This document shows, piece after piece, positions 1 through 7,296 of a DNA stretch of 64,000 nt. The DNA is from Pseudonocardiales bacterium (GTDB lineage: Bacteria; Actinomycetota; Actinomycetes; Mycobacteriales; Pseudonocardiaceae). How positions within the stretch are numbered: the stretch's first letter is position 1; each line of letters begins with the position of its first letter. Location: NCBI GenBank assembly GCA_019244165.1, contig JAFATA010000021.1:1-64000 (forward strand), in the 5' to 3' direction. Below the pieces are notes generated by a model that did not search any database, was not told the DNA's origin, and saw only the letters and a list, made by a program, of their open reading frames with translations. The translations under genes and the position numbers were made by a program.

Positions 1-453
1 GCTTCCCACCCCGTACTCTGCCCACCAGATAGGTGTCCTTCCCACCCGGGTGATCATGACCTTGACAGCATCATCATCCCAGGCCATAGGGCACCTATCG
101 CTATTCCACAACCCGTGTCGCACCACTACTCGCGGAATCGGGTCAGAATGAGCCTGATCCGCGAGCGCGCCGAGTCTATTACCGGCTTGCTAGCACCACT
201 CAGCAGGTTCTCATGACCACACCGGATAGTTCTCAACGTCCCTCCACCCCCGGATTTTCGTGCCTCCTGTCCCGCAGGAGCACCAAGATCGACCAGTCAT
301 GCTTCGATTACAAACAGAGGGCTACGCAGCGGAGCCATCAAGAGCACCGGTGCGCTACCACCGGAGGCCTACGGGCACCAGAGGATGGCATAAACTTACT
401 TGTCGAACCAACTCGCTTACGCGACGAGCTACAAATAGTCTGATCGGAGAACG
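1..453. other. Left-edge region without a supported gene
   Basis: No open frame here has a convincing ribosome binding site or a recognisable product. The short frames between about 210 and 450 look like chance frames of lower-GC DNA. The stretch ends in the ribosome binding site GGAGA that serves the gene starting at 454. Base composition is visibly less GC-rich than the main part of the window, which fits accessory DNA. Confidence 0.5.
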
Positions 454-963
454 ATGTTTGAGTACATGGCAATCCACTCGCGAATTGTCGTCACAGGCCC
501 GCAACGTTCGGGAACAACTATTACCGCAAAGATGATCGCTCATGATATTGGACATCGTTATGTGGACGAGGCGGAATTCGCAGTTTACGACGTGGAGAAA
601 TGGAGAAAAATTGTCACAGAAGAAGATCGCGTGGTCGTACAATGTCCTCATATGCTAAAAATAATCGTTGATTCTCCACTGCCCGACATCCTCGTAGTAC
701 TAATGCGGAGGAATCTCGAGGATATTCATAACAGTGAGCGTCGCATCGACTGGGAGTATCGATTTAGAGGTAACACGCGGGAGTTGGCGCTGTTTGGGCT
801 AGTCGAGGGTGACTCTGCTCAACTGAAATACGATTATTGGGACTCGACGAGCCCGAAGCCCGCGAACTTCATCGAAATTGATTATGAGTCGCTTCGGAAT
901 CATCCACTTTACGTCGCCAAGGAGCACCGTGTAAACTTTCATTGCAAACAGACCGCAGTGTAA
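454..963 (+). CDS. Small sulfotransferase-like P-loop protein
   Basis: This 169-residue protein has GPQRSGTT at residues 15-22, which resembles the phosphosulfate-binding loop of PAPS-dependent sulfotransferases and sits at the usual N-terminal place. It is shorter than typical sulfotransferases, but the C-terminal HPLYVAKEHR region resembles the end of small members of this superfamily, so it may be complete. GGAGA lies three bases before the ATG. The gene is much richer in A+T than its neighbours, a sign of recent acquisition. The next gene is an APS kinase, which makes PAPS, the expected sulfate donor. A nucleotide kinase-like P-loop protein is the main alternative. The acceptor substrate cannot be read from the sequence. 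Confidence 0.6.
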   Translation: MFEYMAIHSRIVVTGPQRSGTTITAKMIAHDIGHRYVDEAEFAVYDVEKWRKIVTEEDRVVVQCPHMLKIIVDSPLPDILVVLMRRNLEDIHNSERRIDWEYRFRGNTRELALFGLVEGDSAQLKYDYWDSTSPKPANFIEIDYESLRNHPLYVAKEHRVNFHCKQTAV

Positions 964-1089
964 AATTTAGTGCCCGACAGTTACTCGGCCAAGTGAACGG
1001 TCCTCGACGGACGAGGAGAACCGCAACCGGGAGACGGGGCAGCTTCATCCTGACCGATGAGGCCCACCAACAACACGGTCGAGGTAGGA

Positions 1090-1686
1090 ATGATCACCGG
1101 ACCGAGCCAGCAGGCGTCCCACGTCGTCTGGCACAGCACCAAGGTCAGCCGCGAGGAACGACCCACCCGGGGAATGACCGTGTGGCTGACCGGATTGCCA
1201 GCGTCGGGCAAGTCCAGTATCGCGGCCGAGTTAGAGCGACGGCTGGTGGCCTCGGGCCGACCGGCGTACCTGCTCGACGGGGACAATCTTCGGCACGGGT
1301 TGAACGCCGACCTGGGATTCAGCCCGGCCGACCGCGCCGAGAATGTGCGGCGGGCAGGGGAGGTGGCCATGCTGATGGCAGACGCCGGGCTGGTCGCGGT
1401 GGTTTCGCTGATTAGCCCCTACCGCGCTGACCGCGATCGGGTGCGAGCCGTGCACGAGAGCGCCGGGCTGTCGTTCGTCGAGGTCTTCGTGGACGCGCCC
1501 CTTGAGCTCTGTGAAGCCCGTGACCCCAAGGGCATGTACGCCAGGGCGCGCGCGGGCGAGATCACCGGGTTCACCGGGGTGGACGACCCGTACGAGGCCC
1601 CACCCACTCCGGATCTGTGGTTGCGACCCACAGACGGCAACGCGGCAGCCCAGGCCACCGCGATACTCAACCTCATCGAACGATGA
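1090..1686 (+). CDS. cysC: Adenylyl-sulfate (APS) kinase
   Basis: It phosphorylates adenosine 5'-phosphosulfate with ATP to give PAPS, the sulfate donor for sulfotransferases and an intermediate of sulfate assimilation. The Walker A loop GLPASGKSS is at residues 35-43, followed by the family motifs DGDNLRHGLN, ISPYRADRDRVR and the substrate lid region GEITGFTGVDDPYEAP. The 198-residue length is normal for a stand-alone CysC. I chose ATG 1090 because GAGG stands five bases upstream. An in-frame ATG at 1057 has no such site. There is no CysN/CysD sulfurylase next to it, so the local partner is probably the sulfotransferase-like gene upstream. Confidence 0.88.
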   Translation: MITGPSQQASHVVWHSTKVSREERPTRGMTVWLTGLPASGKSSIAAELERRLVASGRPAYLLDGDNLRHGLNADLGFSPADRAENVRRAGEVAMLMADAGLVAVVSLISPYRADRDRVRAVHESAGLSFVEVFVDAPLELCEARDPKGMYARARAGEITGFTGVDDPYEAPPTPDLWLRPTDGNAAAQATAILNLIER

Positions 1687-1866
1687 GGTAGGGGTCACTG
1701 GTAAGCGCGCGTAATCACTGTGCTCAGCCCCCCTGTCAAACAAGCAACCCCTCCTACACGATTTACCAAGGCGCGAGACAAGTAAGATACCCAAAGAATA
1801 CCTTGTTTATCCCGCGACGGGATCGACAGGATCACGACCGTGATGTCATTTGCCACTGCGTCTCAT

Positions 1867-2463
1867 CTACGGCATCCGTCCCCACTTAGCGACGAACGAC
1901 TCACGGTCACGTTCCGTCTGCTGGATCAACTCGATACTCTCGTACGTCTGCACACTGCGATAGCGGTGTTCGACCGCCGCGTTCGGAACGGTGACGACAG
2001 TGCCGTGCTGCGCGGCCTGGAATTGGATGTCGTCGTCGCCATACCACCACACGAAACGTTCATCCGCGCGGATCCCTAGTTCCCCGGCAAGCACGAACGC
2101 AAAACCGGTGATCTTGTATTGGGTGTTCGGGTACGCCAGAGTGCCAGACGATGCACGCAGCGCGGATGTGACCCGTGCGATCCAGTCTGGCGGCACGATC
2201 ACATCGTCGTTCAGCACCGCAACGTTCCATGCTGGCGCGTTGCCTGCAACCTTCACTGCGTGATCGAGACCCCGGTTCCACCACCGAGAGATGTTGCGGG
2301 GACCGTCGTCCCGCACAATCTCCAGATAACCGTACTGTGCCAGGTGATCAGGGGATCCCGTATCGACCAGGATCACCGCGTCCACCTGTGGGCGGATTGC
2401 CTCCACGCACTCCCAAAGTGTGTCTCTTCCCCTCGTGGGGATCACCGCATATGTGGTGATCAT
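1867..2463 (-). CDS. Family 2-like small glycosyltransferase, phage type
   Basis: The 198-residue protein begins with TTYAVIPTRGRD, a GT-A fold N-terminus, and carries the acidic metal and nucleotide site VAVLNDDVIVP with a later FVWWYGDDDIQ segment. Compact transferases of this shape are common in actinobacteriophage genomes and transfer a sugar to an unknown acceptor. The ATG at 2463 overlaps the stop of the upstream methyltransferase fragment as ATGA, so the two were one translationally coupled unit. A GTG four codons upstream is possible but would lengthen the overlap. Because its partner is broken, the gene may be a relic of a prophage or integrated element. Confidence 0.65.
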   Translation of the reverse strand: MITTYAVIPTRGRDTLWECVEAIRPQVDAVILVDTGSPDHLAQYGYLEIVRDDGPRNISRWWNRGLDHAVKVAGNAPAWNVAVLNDDVIVPPDWIARVTSALRASSGTLAYPNTQYKITGFAFVLAGELGIRADERFVWWYGDDDIQFQAAQHGTVVTVPNAAVEHRYRSVQTYESIELIQQTERDRESFVAKWGRMP

Positions 2464-2822
2464 GCGCGGGCCCACGCGTACACATCACCAGGGTCCGGGT
2501 TGAACGTCACCTCATACTCGGCGAACAAGCTACCCAGGGTATCCCGTAGCTCGTTGGCGTAGACATTGTCGTACCACTCGCCCGGCTCCGGAAGCGCGCC
2601 ACCGCGGGTGCCGTCAGGTGGTCTCCCGTCCGATACGCAAGTGACGACAAGCGCTCCGCCGGGACGCAGCGCATTCCTCGCGGTCTTGAGACACGAGCGC
2701 CACTGCTGCACATGCTCCAGAAGCTCGGTGCACATCACCACATCGCATTTCCGGTCCGGTGTCCAAGTGGTAGCGTCGGCGACAATATCCACGCCAGGCC
2801 CCGGGTTGAGGTCGAGACCAGT
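2460..2822 (-). pseudogene. N-terminally truncated SAM-dependent methyltransferase
   Basis: The frame encodes GLDLNPGPGVDIVADAT followed by CDVVMCTELLEHV, which are the motif I end, motif II and motif IV regions of a class I methyltransferase. The segment with the SAM-binding glycine loop should lie upstream, but the frame closes at a TAA (2823-2825) only a few codons before GLDLN. A GTG at 2792 could give a 110-residue product lacking the cofactor site, so I treat it as broken. It overlaps the glycosyltransferase by ATGA. Methyltransferase plus glycosyltransferase pairs are typical phage cargo. Confidence 0.7.
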
Positions 2823-2995
2823 TTACGCGGCGTTGGGGAGCAGGCAGGGCCTTCGTCAAAGTCGTGGCTTAGTTGATCACCTTCTTAGTCGCTCATTGAC
2901 ATGTCTGCCAAAAACGCACCGGCCGGCTGATCCGTCCGGTAGCGCAGTACGTTGGGCACCTGTCACGACGCCGGCGGGACGTGCCTAACCGGCTG

Positions 2996-3040
2996 CTCAT
3001 AACCCAGAGGTCGCAGATTCGGATCCTGCCCCCACCACCA
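2996..3040 (+). tRNA. 3' half of a tRNA-Met (CAT), fragment
   Basis: The sequence starting CTCATAACCCAG is the anticodon loop and 3' anticodon stem of an elongator-type tRNA-Met. It is followed by a variable loop GAGGTC, a T arm around TTCGGAT, and a CCACCA end. The 5' anticodon stem does not pair and no D arm or 5' acceptor strand is found upstream. One T-stem pair is also mismatched. A tRNA remnant that starts at the anticodon loop is what integrase-type attachment sites leave, so this is probably an att scar and not a working tRNA. Confidence 0.6.
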
Positions 3041-3105
3041 CTGCGGGCCTCTGGCCAGCAGCCACCGTGCCGCTGCATCGGGTGGACTGACACGGCGCGG
3101 TTCGC

Positions 3106-3576
3106 GTGCACTTGGTGGCTGTGCCGGATGGGTGTAGTGACAACCGAGTTGAGGGCGCGGCGCAAGCTCAGCGCGATGAAGCGTTGCGCTCACCTGTCGG
3201 CACTGCGGGTCACGACCAGAATGCCCGCCGTTTGATGCAGGTACAACGGAGCATACGGAATCAGCCCGGTGGTTACTGGGTGGCAGCAGCCGACCCCTCC
3301 GCAGCGAGTGAATCACTCACCGGAACAGCATATTTGTCGCAGGTGAGGCAGATAGCGGTCCTGTCTGACGGCGCTGCGCGCCTGGTTGAGTTCGGGTTTG
3401 CCGGGTGGGCACGGATTCTCTCTACTCTTGCCGAGAACGGTCCCCAAGCCCTTATCGAGGAGGTCCGCCGCGTCGAGGCAACCGATCCACGGAGCGACCG
3501 TTGGCCACGGTATAAGGCGCACGACGACGCCACTGCCGTATACGTTCGGTTCTATCCTCGTCAAACCGTTCGCTGA
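3106..3576 (+). pseudogene. C-terminal fragment of a PP2C-like phosphatase-domain protein
   Basis: The frame carries PGGYWVAAADPSAA, then VAVLSDGAARLVEFG and a closing WPRYKAHDDATAVYVRF. This is the C-terminal half of an actinobacterial PP2C-like protein family as I remember it. In that family the aspartates of SDG and HDD contribute to metal binding. The N-terminal half with the first metal ligands is missing, since the frame is closed by a stop just before 3106 and the tRNA fragment lies immediately upstream. It is likely a remnant left by integration or deletion. Confidence 0.55.
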
Positions 3577-3676
3577 CCCGCCGTAGCTTCGTCGATCGAC
3601 GAGATTCCCTTCAATTAATCTCCCGACAGCCGGATGGTGATGCACTGTGTGACTACCCAAGGCTCACTCGCAGCCC

Positions 3677-3976
3677 TTGGTAGGCCAGGCGGGCGGTCAG
3701 GTACTGCACCGTGCATCGTTGGATGACGAAGCGCTGGCGCACGTTTATATGGCCCACCGCACGGCTTCAACTTGGCGAATTGACGGCGCGCTTGAAGCGT
3801 TATGTCCAGTGCTGGGGCTGCTGATCGGCAAATATCGTGGATTCGAAAGCGAGTGGGTAATCTGGGGCATCCTCGGCCAGAATCGTTACCGTGGGTCGGT
3901 TTCGGCGGCGTCGGTATTAGCTGAGCTGCGCGCATATCAGAATGGCGCGAGCGACCTCGTGGAGCCGGAGAAGTAA
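3677..3976 (+). CDS. Hypothetical protein, weak call
   Basis: A 99-residue frame beginning with TTG. I do not recognise it. The part after about residue 12 has a plausible protein composition, with SLDDEALAHVYMAHRT and a hydrophobic stretch CPVLGLLIG, and ends in VEPEK. There is no clear ribosome binding site before the TTG, and the true start could be internal. It lies between a phosphatase remnant and a small membrane protein within the low-GC island, so it may be another remnant. Confidence 0.3.
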   Translation: MVGQAGGQVLHRASLDDEALAHVYMAHRTASTWRIDGALEALCPVLGLLIGKYRGFESEWVIWGILGQNRYRGSVSAASVLAELRAYQNGASDLVEPEK

Positions 3977-4090
3977 CATGTGGTCACGACGCTGGTCGTT
4001 TCACCACCACCGAGATCTGCTGATGGCGCCGCGCGCCTGGGGCTCACGCCGCTGAATATGCTTCTAAGCAAGCTTTTCAAGGCGTGCCTC

Positions 4091-4342
4091 TCACTGGATA
4101 TGTCGGTTCTCAGCTTCCGTGCCCGGTGCGGCACTCTCCCGCCACCAGCGGTAGGCGTTAACTGCTGCTGTAACTCCTGTGGCGGCAGCAACAGCCCCGG
4201 CCGCTAGCGCAATACCAACTGGCCCGGAAAGTGCTGCTATGCCGACCACTGCTGAACCAACTGTAGCGGCACCCCCCGTAATTGCCAACGCCTTAGTTCC
4301 AACAGTGGGCTCAGTTCCAACGGTGGGCTTATCTGTATTCAT
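4091..4342 (-). CDS. Small alanine/glycine-rich membrane protein
   Basis: From the ATG at 4342 the product is about 83 residues. A hydrophilic, proline/threonine-rich head that repeats PTVGTE/PTVGTK is followed by a long hydrophobic alanine/glycine segment (roughly residues 20-60), long enough for two membrane passes, and a charged tail. No family is recognised. The upstream ribosome binding site is weak (a run of G before the ATG). A tiny hydrophobic frame overlaps its start from upstream. Function unknown. Confidence 0.4.
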   Translation of the reverse strand: MNTDKPTVGTEPTVGTKALAITGGAATVGSAVVGIAALSGPVGIALAAGAVAAATGVTAAVNAYRWWRESAAPGTEAENRHIQ

Positions 4343-4433
4343 AAATACCAACCCCTGACGTCACTGCGGCCAGTAGAACAAGAATCCCGAGGGAATTCGC
4401 GATCAGAATCCAACCTATACCCTTCGGTCGAAT
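4329..4433 (-). other. Possible 34-residue hydrophobic peptide frame
   Basis: Upstream of and overlapping the small membrane protein is an open frame encoding GWILIANSLGILVLLAAV, a clear single membrane segment flanked by charges (IRPKG before, YEYR after). It closes at TAA inside the first codons of the next gene. There is no ATG, GTG or TTG ahead of the hydrophobic part, only ATT, so translation is doubtful. It may be the tail of a decayed gene. Confidence 0.2.
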
Positions 4434-4950
4434 CTCCCTAGACTGTTAGCTTTCAGGATGATTTGGAAAGTGGCGGTTGCGATCGCGATCGTAATCGTTG
4501 TCACCAACTGTAGCAAGTGTGCCCAACCTCCGTCTTGATGGCGGTAACATCCCGCTCGCAGCGGGGTCCTGCATAGTTATAGTTACTGCTCGGCTAGCGC
4601 CTATTCAGAAACGTCGCTCCCCAAGCACCACTCCTCAGAACACTCGATCGGGTGGTTTGATCTCTCAGGATAATGTTCTGTACCGGACACGGCGGTAGCA
4701 CGGGCCTCAGATCACCCGAATAGCCTATTTTATTTCGGGTTGTACTTGCTCGTGTACTCTCCGTTCTGCCGCCACGCTCTTCCTGTGACTAACTGAACGC
4801 GTGTGCTCACCGAAGGTGGCAAGAAACGATCCGGACCGACGCCCGCAGCATCGACGGCTCACGCCCTATTCATGCCTTGTAGGCGGCCGGTTGCGGGGAC
4901 CCGTGGGTGCATCGTTGCTGGTCAGAGTCATGCCGTCACCCTGCGTGCGT
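4434..4950. other. Non-coding accessory DNA
   Basis: No frame in this stretch has both a start with a ribosome binding site and a recognisable product. The DNA is less GC-rich than the flanking chromosome. It runs up to the second tRNA-like fragment. I see nothing else in it. Confidence 0.4.
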
Positions 4951-4999
4951 GATCTCTTAAAAGGATCCCATTGTGGGTTCGACTCCCACCGGGGGCACC
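4951..4999 (+). tRNA. 3' tRNA-like fragment with intact anticodon and T arms
   Basis: GATCT and GGATC pair around a seven-base loop CTTAAAA, which would give anticodon TAA (Leu). After a short spacer comes a perfect T arm (GTGGG, loop TTCGACT, CCCAC), and then the acceptor 3' strand ending GGGGGCACC. No matching 5' acceptor strand or D arm precedes it. A real tRNA-Leu would have a long variable arm, which is absent, so identity is uncertain. Like the fragment at 2996 it looks like a tRNA 3' end captured at an attachment site. Confidence 0.45.
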
Positions 5000-5048
5000 C
5001 TGGCGGCGGAGATGGCCTGGATGAGCCTGTCGTGGAAAGCTCCCGCGT

Positions 5049-6209
5049 GTGACAAGGGTTGTGATCGTTGGTGCGGGGATCGTGGGTGCTGCCCTGGCCG
5101 ATCAGTTGGCTGCTCGATGGGGCGGTGAGGTGGTTCTCATCGAGCGGTCGCGGCCGGGCTGGGGGACTAGTCGTACCAGCTTTGGATGGCTTAACGCCAA
5201 CAAGAAGCAGCCGCGCGCCTATTTTGACTTTTCGGTCGAGGCAATGCGTGACTGGAGGCGCCTGGCCCGCGAGTTCGGCGAGCCGTCCTGGTATCAACCG
5301 GTCGGGAACCTTGCCTGGGCGAGGTCGCCGCAGGCGCGTGAGGAGCTCGTCGAACGCGTGGAGCGGCTCCACGCGTGGGGATACGGGGCTGAGATCATCA
5401 CCGCTTCCCGTGCCCGGGAGCTTGAGCCGAACCTAGCGATCCCCTCGGACGCTGAGATTGCGTTTTTCCCCGATGAGGGATACGTCTGTGGTTGCCCGGC
5501 AGCGCAGGCGCTTGTTGCGCGAGCTACCTCCCGCGGGGCACAACTGATCACGGGTGTGGAAGTGCGCGAGCTCGTCACGAGCCACAGCCGGGTCACCGGC
5601 GTGTGTCTTGCCAACGAGGAACGAATCGCTGCGGAGACGGTGGTGTGTTGTGCCGGGTGGCGAAGCCCTGAGTTGCTCGCACCGTTGGGCATCGACCTGC
5701 CCGTCGTCCCCGCGTCCCCGCGGGGATCGCCGGCAGGGGCGCTGGTGGTGACGATCGAGGGCGTCACACCGCGGCCTGCTCGTGTCATCCACGCCCCTGA
5801 GCTCGATGTGCGCCCGACGGGCGAGAGCCGGTTGCTCCTGGAAGCCGAGGACATTGATGTCCACGTCGATATGACCAGTGGGGATGACCATCTGGATGAG
5901 CGTGCAGGGGAGCTTCGCAGGCGAGCGGGGATGCTCGTCCCCGCAGCCCTGTCGGCCACGATCGTGGAAGTGTCGCTGTGCGTGCGGCCTCTGCCGCTCG
6001 ACGGCTATCCCCTGCTGGGACCGGTCTGCGATCACCGTGGTCTTTACATCGCGGTAACCCACAGTGGGATCACCCTCGCACCCGCTCTTGCTCGCCATGT
6101 CGCCCTCGAACTCCTCGGCACCGAGAGTCCGATACTTCGGCATTATCGCCCCGACCGTGGCGGGATTGCGGCGCTGGCGCGAGAGCAGGGAACGTCCGGT
6201 AACCGCTGA
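5049..6209 (+). CDS. FAD-dependent oxidoreductase, DAO family
   Basis: The 386-residue protein opens with VVIVGAGIVGAALADQLA, the dinucleotide-binding loop GxGxxG at residues 8-13, followed by an acidic residue at the end of strand 2 (LIER). The C-terminal PLDGYPLLGPV and THSGITLAPALA are the second FAD-contacting region of the D-amino-acid/glycine oxidase (DAO) superfamily. It would oxidise an amine, amino acid or similar substrate with FAD. The substrate cannot be told. It starts with GTG and stands alone between the tRNA fragment and the ABC transporter genes. Confidence 0.8.
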   Translation: MTRVVIVGAGIVGAALADQLAARWGGEVVLIERSRPGWGTSRTSFGWLNANKKQPRAYFDFSVEAMRDWRRLAREFGEPSWYQPVGNLAWARSPQAREELVERVERLHAWGYGAEIITASRARELEPNLAIPSDAEIAFFPDEGYVCGCPAAQALVARATSRGAQLITGVEVRELVTSHSRVTGVCLANEERIAAETVVCCAGWRSPELLAPLGIDLPVVPASPRGSPAGALVVTIEGVTPRPARVIHAPELDVRPTGESRLLLEAEDIDVHVDMTSGDDHLDERAGELRRRAGMLVPAALSATIVEVSLCVRPLPLDGYPLLGPVCDHRGLYIAVTHSGITLAPALARHVALELLGTESPILRHYRPDRGGIAALAREQGTSGNR

Positions 6210-6399
6210 CCTCACACTAGGTAGCCGGTCGGGCGTGCTCTGCAAGCGGCACCGACGCCGGCACTTTCGGGCGTTGCCGGGCGCAAGATCCGCGTTATGC
6301 CAGTTATTCCGTGTCTCGTTGCCGCTTCTGCGGGTACGGTGGTGAGCGACCGTCCACAAGGGTTTACGAGGGAGGGGGGTCACACAGGAGGGATCTGCG

Positions 6400-7296
6400 A
6401 TGGTGCTCAGAGGTGTGGCAGGGGTAGCGGCTGCGGCGGTGATGGCGCTGACGGCATGTTCTAGTTCGGGCGCTGTGACCACGTCCGACACCACATCGAC
6501 CGCGGCGAAGGGGCCGGTGAACGTGCTCTACGCTGGCTCGCTGGTCGGTCTGATGGAAAACAGCCTCGGCCCGCAGTTCGACCAGGCCACCGGGGATCAC
6601 TTTCAGGGCTTCAGCGCTGGGTCCGACGCGCTGGCCCAGCAGATCAAGGGCAAGGTCCGGCAAGGTGATGTGTTCATCAGCGCCAGCCCGTCGGTGAACG
6701 CGGAGCTGCAGGGTGCGGCCAATGGTAACTGGGAGTCCTGGTATGCGAAGTTCGCCTCCGCGCCCCTGCTGATCGGCTACAACCCCCACTCGAAGTTCGC
6801 TGCAGACCTGAAGTCCAAGCCGTGGTACCAGGTGATCACGCAGCCCGGCTTCAAGCTGGGCGTCACCGACCCCAAGATCGACCCCAAGGGCAGGCTCGCC
6901 CAGCAAGCGCTGAGCGAGGCCGCCACGAGCTACCACGATCCCGGGTTGCCCGCTGCCGCGCAGCGCAACACCACCGTGCTCCCGGAGACTGAGCTGGTCG
7001 GCCGGCTGGAGTCCGGTCAGCTCGACGCGGGCTTTTTCTACAGCAACGAGGCGACTGAGCAGAAGATCCCGACCATCAGCCTCGACCCGGTGCGCCTGGC
7101 CGCCACCTACACCGCGACCGTGCTGAACAAGGCTCCGAACCCCGCGCCGGCCACTGCCTTCGTGCAGTACCTGCTCTCCCCGACAGGCCAGGCGCTGCTG
7201 AAAAAGGACGGCTTGACCCCGATGCCGCCGACCCTGTCTGGTAACCCCGCCGACGTGCCACCGGCACTGAAATCGGTGCTGCGTGGTGGTGCGTAG
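6400..7296 (+). CDS. Molybdate/tungstate-type ABC transporter substrate-binding lipoprotein
   Basis: The 298-residue protein has a signal peptide ending in a lipobox (LTAC, Cys20). It is therefore a lipid-anchored binding protein. The mature part begins VNVLYAGSLVGLMENSL, the phosphate-like oxyanion loop seen in tungstate/molybdate binding proteins of the WtpA/ModA class, and contains QGDVFISASP and GVTDPKIDPKG, also typical. AGGAGG lies eight bases before the ATG. The last codons overlap the GTG of the permease-ATPase gene. The ion specificity (molybdate, tungstate or another oxyanion) is inferred from family features and from the narGHJI genes in this window. Confidence 0.78.
   Translation: MVLRGVAGVAAAAVMALTACSSSGAVTTSDTTSTAAKGPVNVLYAGSLVGLMENSLGPQFDQATGDHFQGFSAGSDALAQQIKGKVRQGDVFISASPSVNAELQGAANGNWESWYAKFASAPLLIGYNPHSKFAADLKSKPWYQVITQPGFKLGVTDPKIDPKGRLAQQALSEAATSYHDPGLPAAAQRNTTVLPETELVGRLESGQLDAGFFYSNEATEQKIPTISLDPVRLAATYTATVLNKAPNPAPATAFVQYLLSPTGQALLKKDGLTPMPPTLSGNPADVPPALKSVLRGGA

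Noticed and set aside
2930-2995. 5' half of the tRNA-Met upstream of the 2996 fragment
   Set aside because: The segment GGTAGCGCAGT resembles a D arm, but stems do not pair and spacing is wrong.
6210-6399. Molybdenum-cofactor riboswitch or ModE site before the ABC transporter
   Set aside because: I found only a weak resemblance (a CGTTAT with ATTCCG nearby), not a convincing motif.
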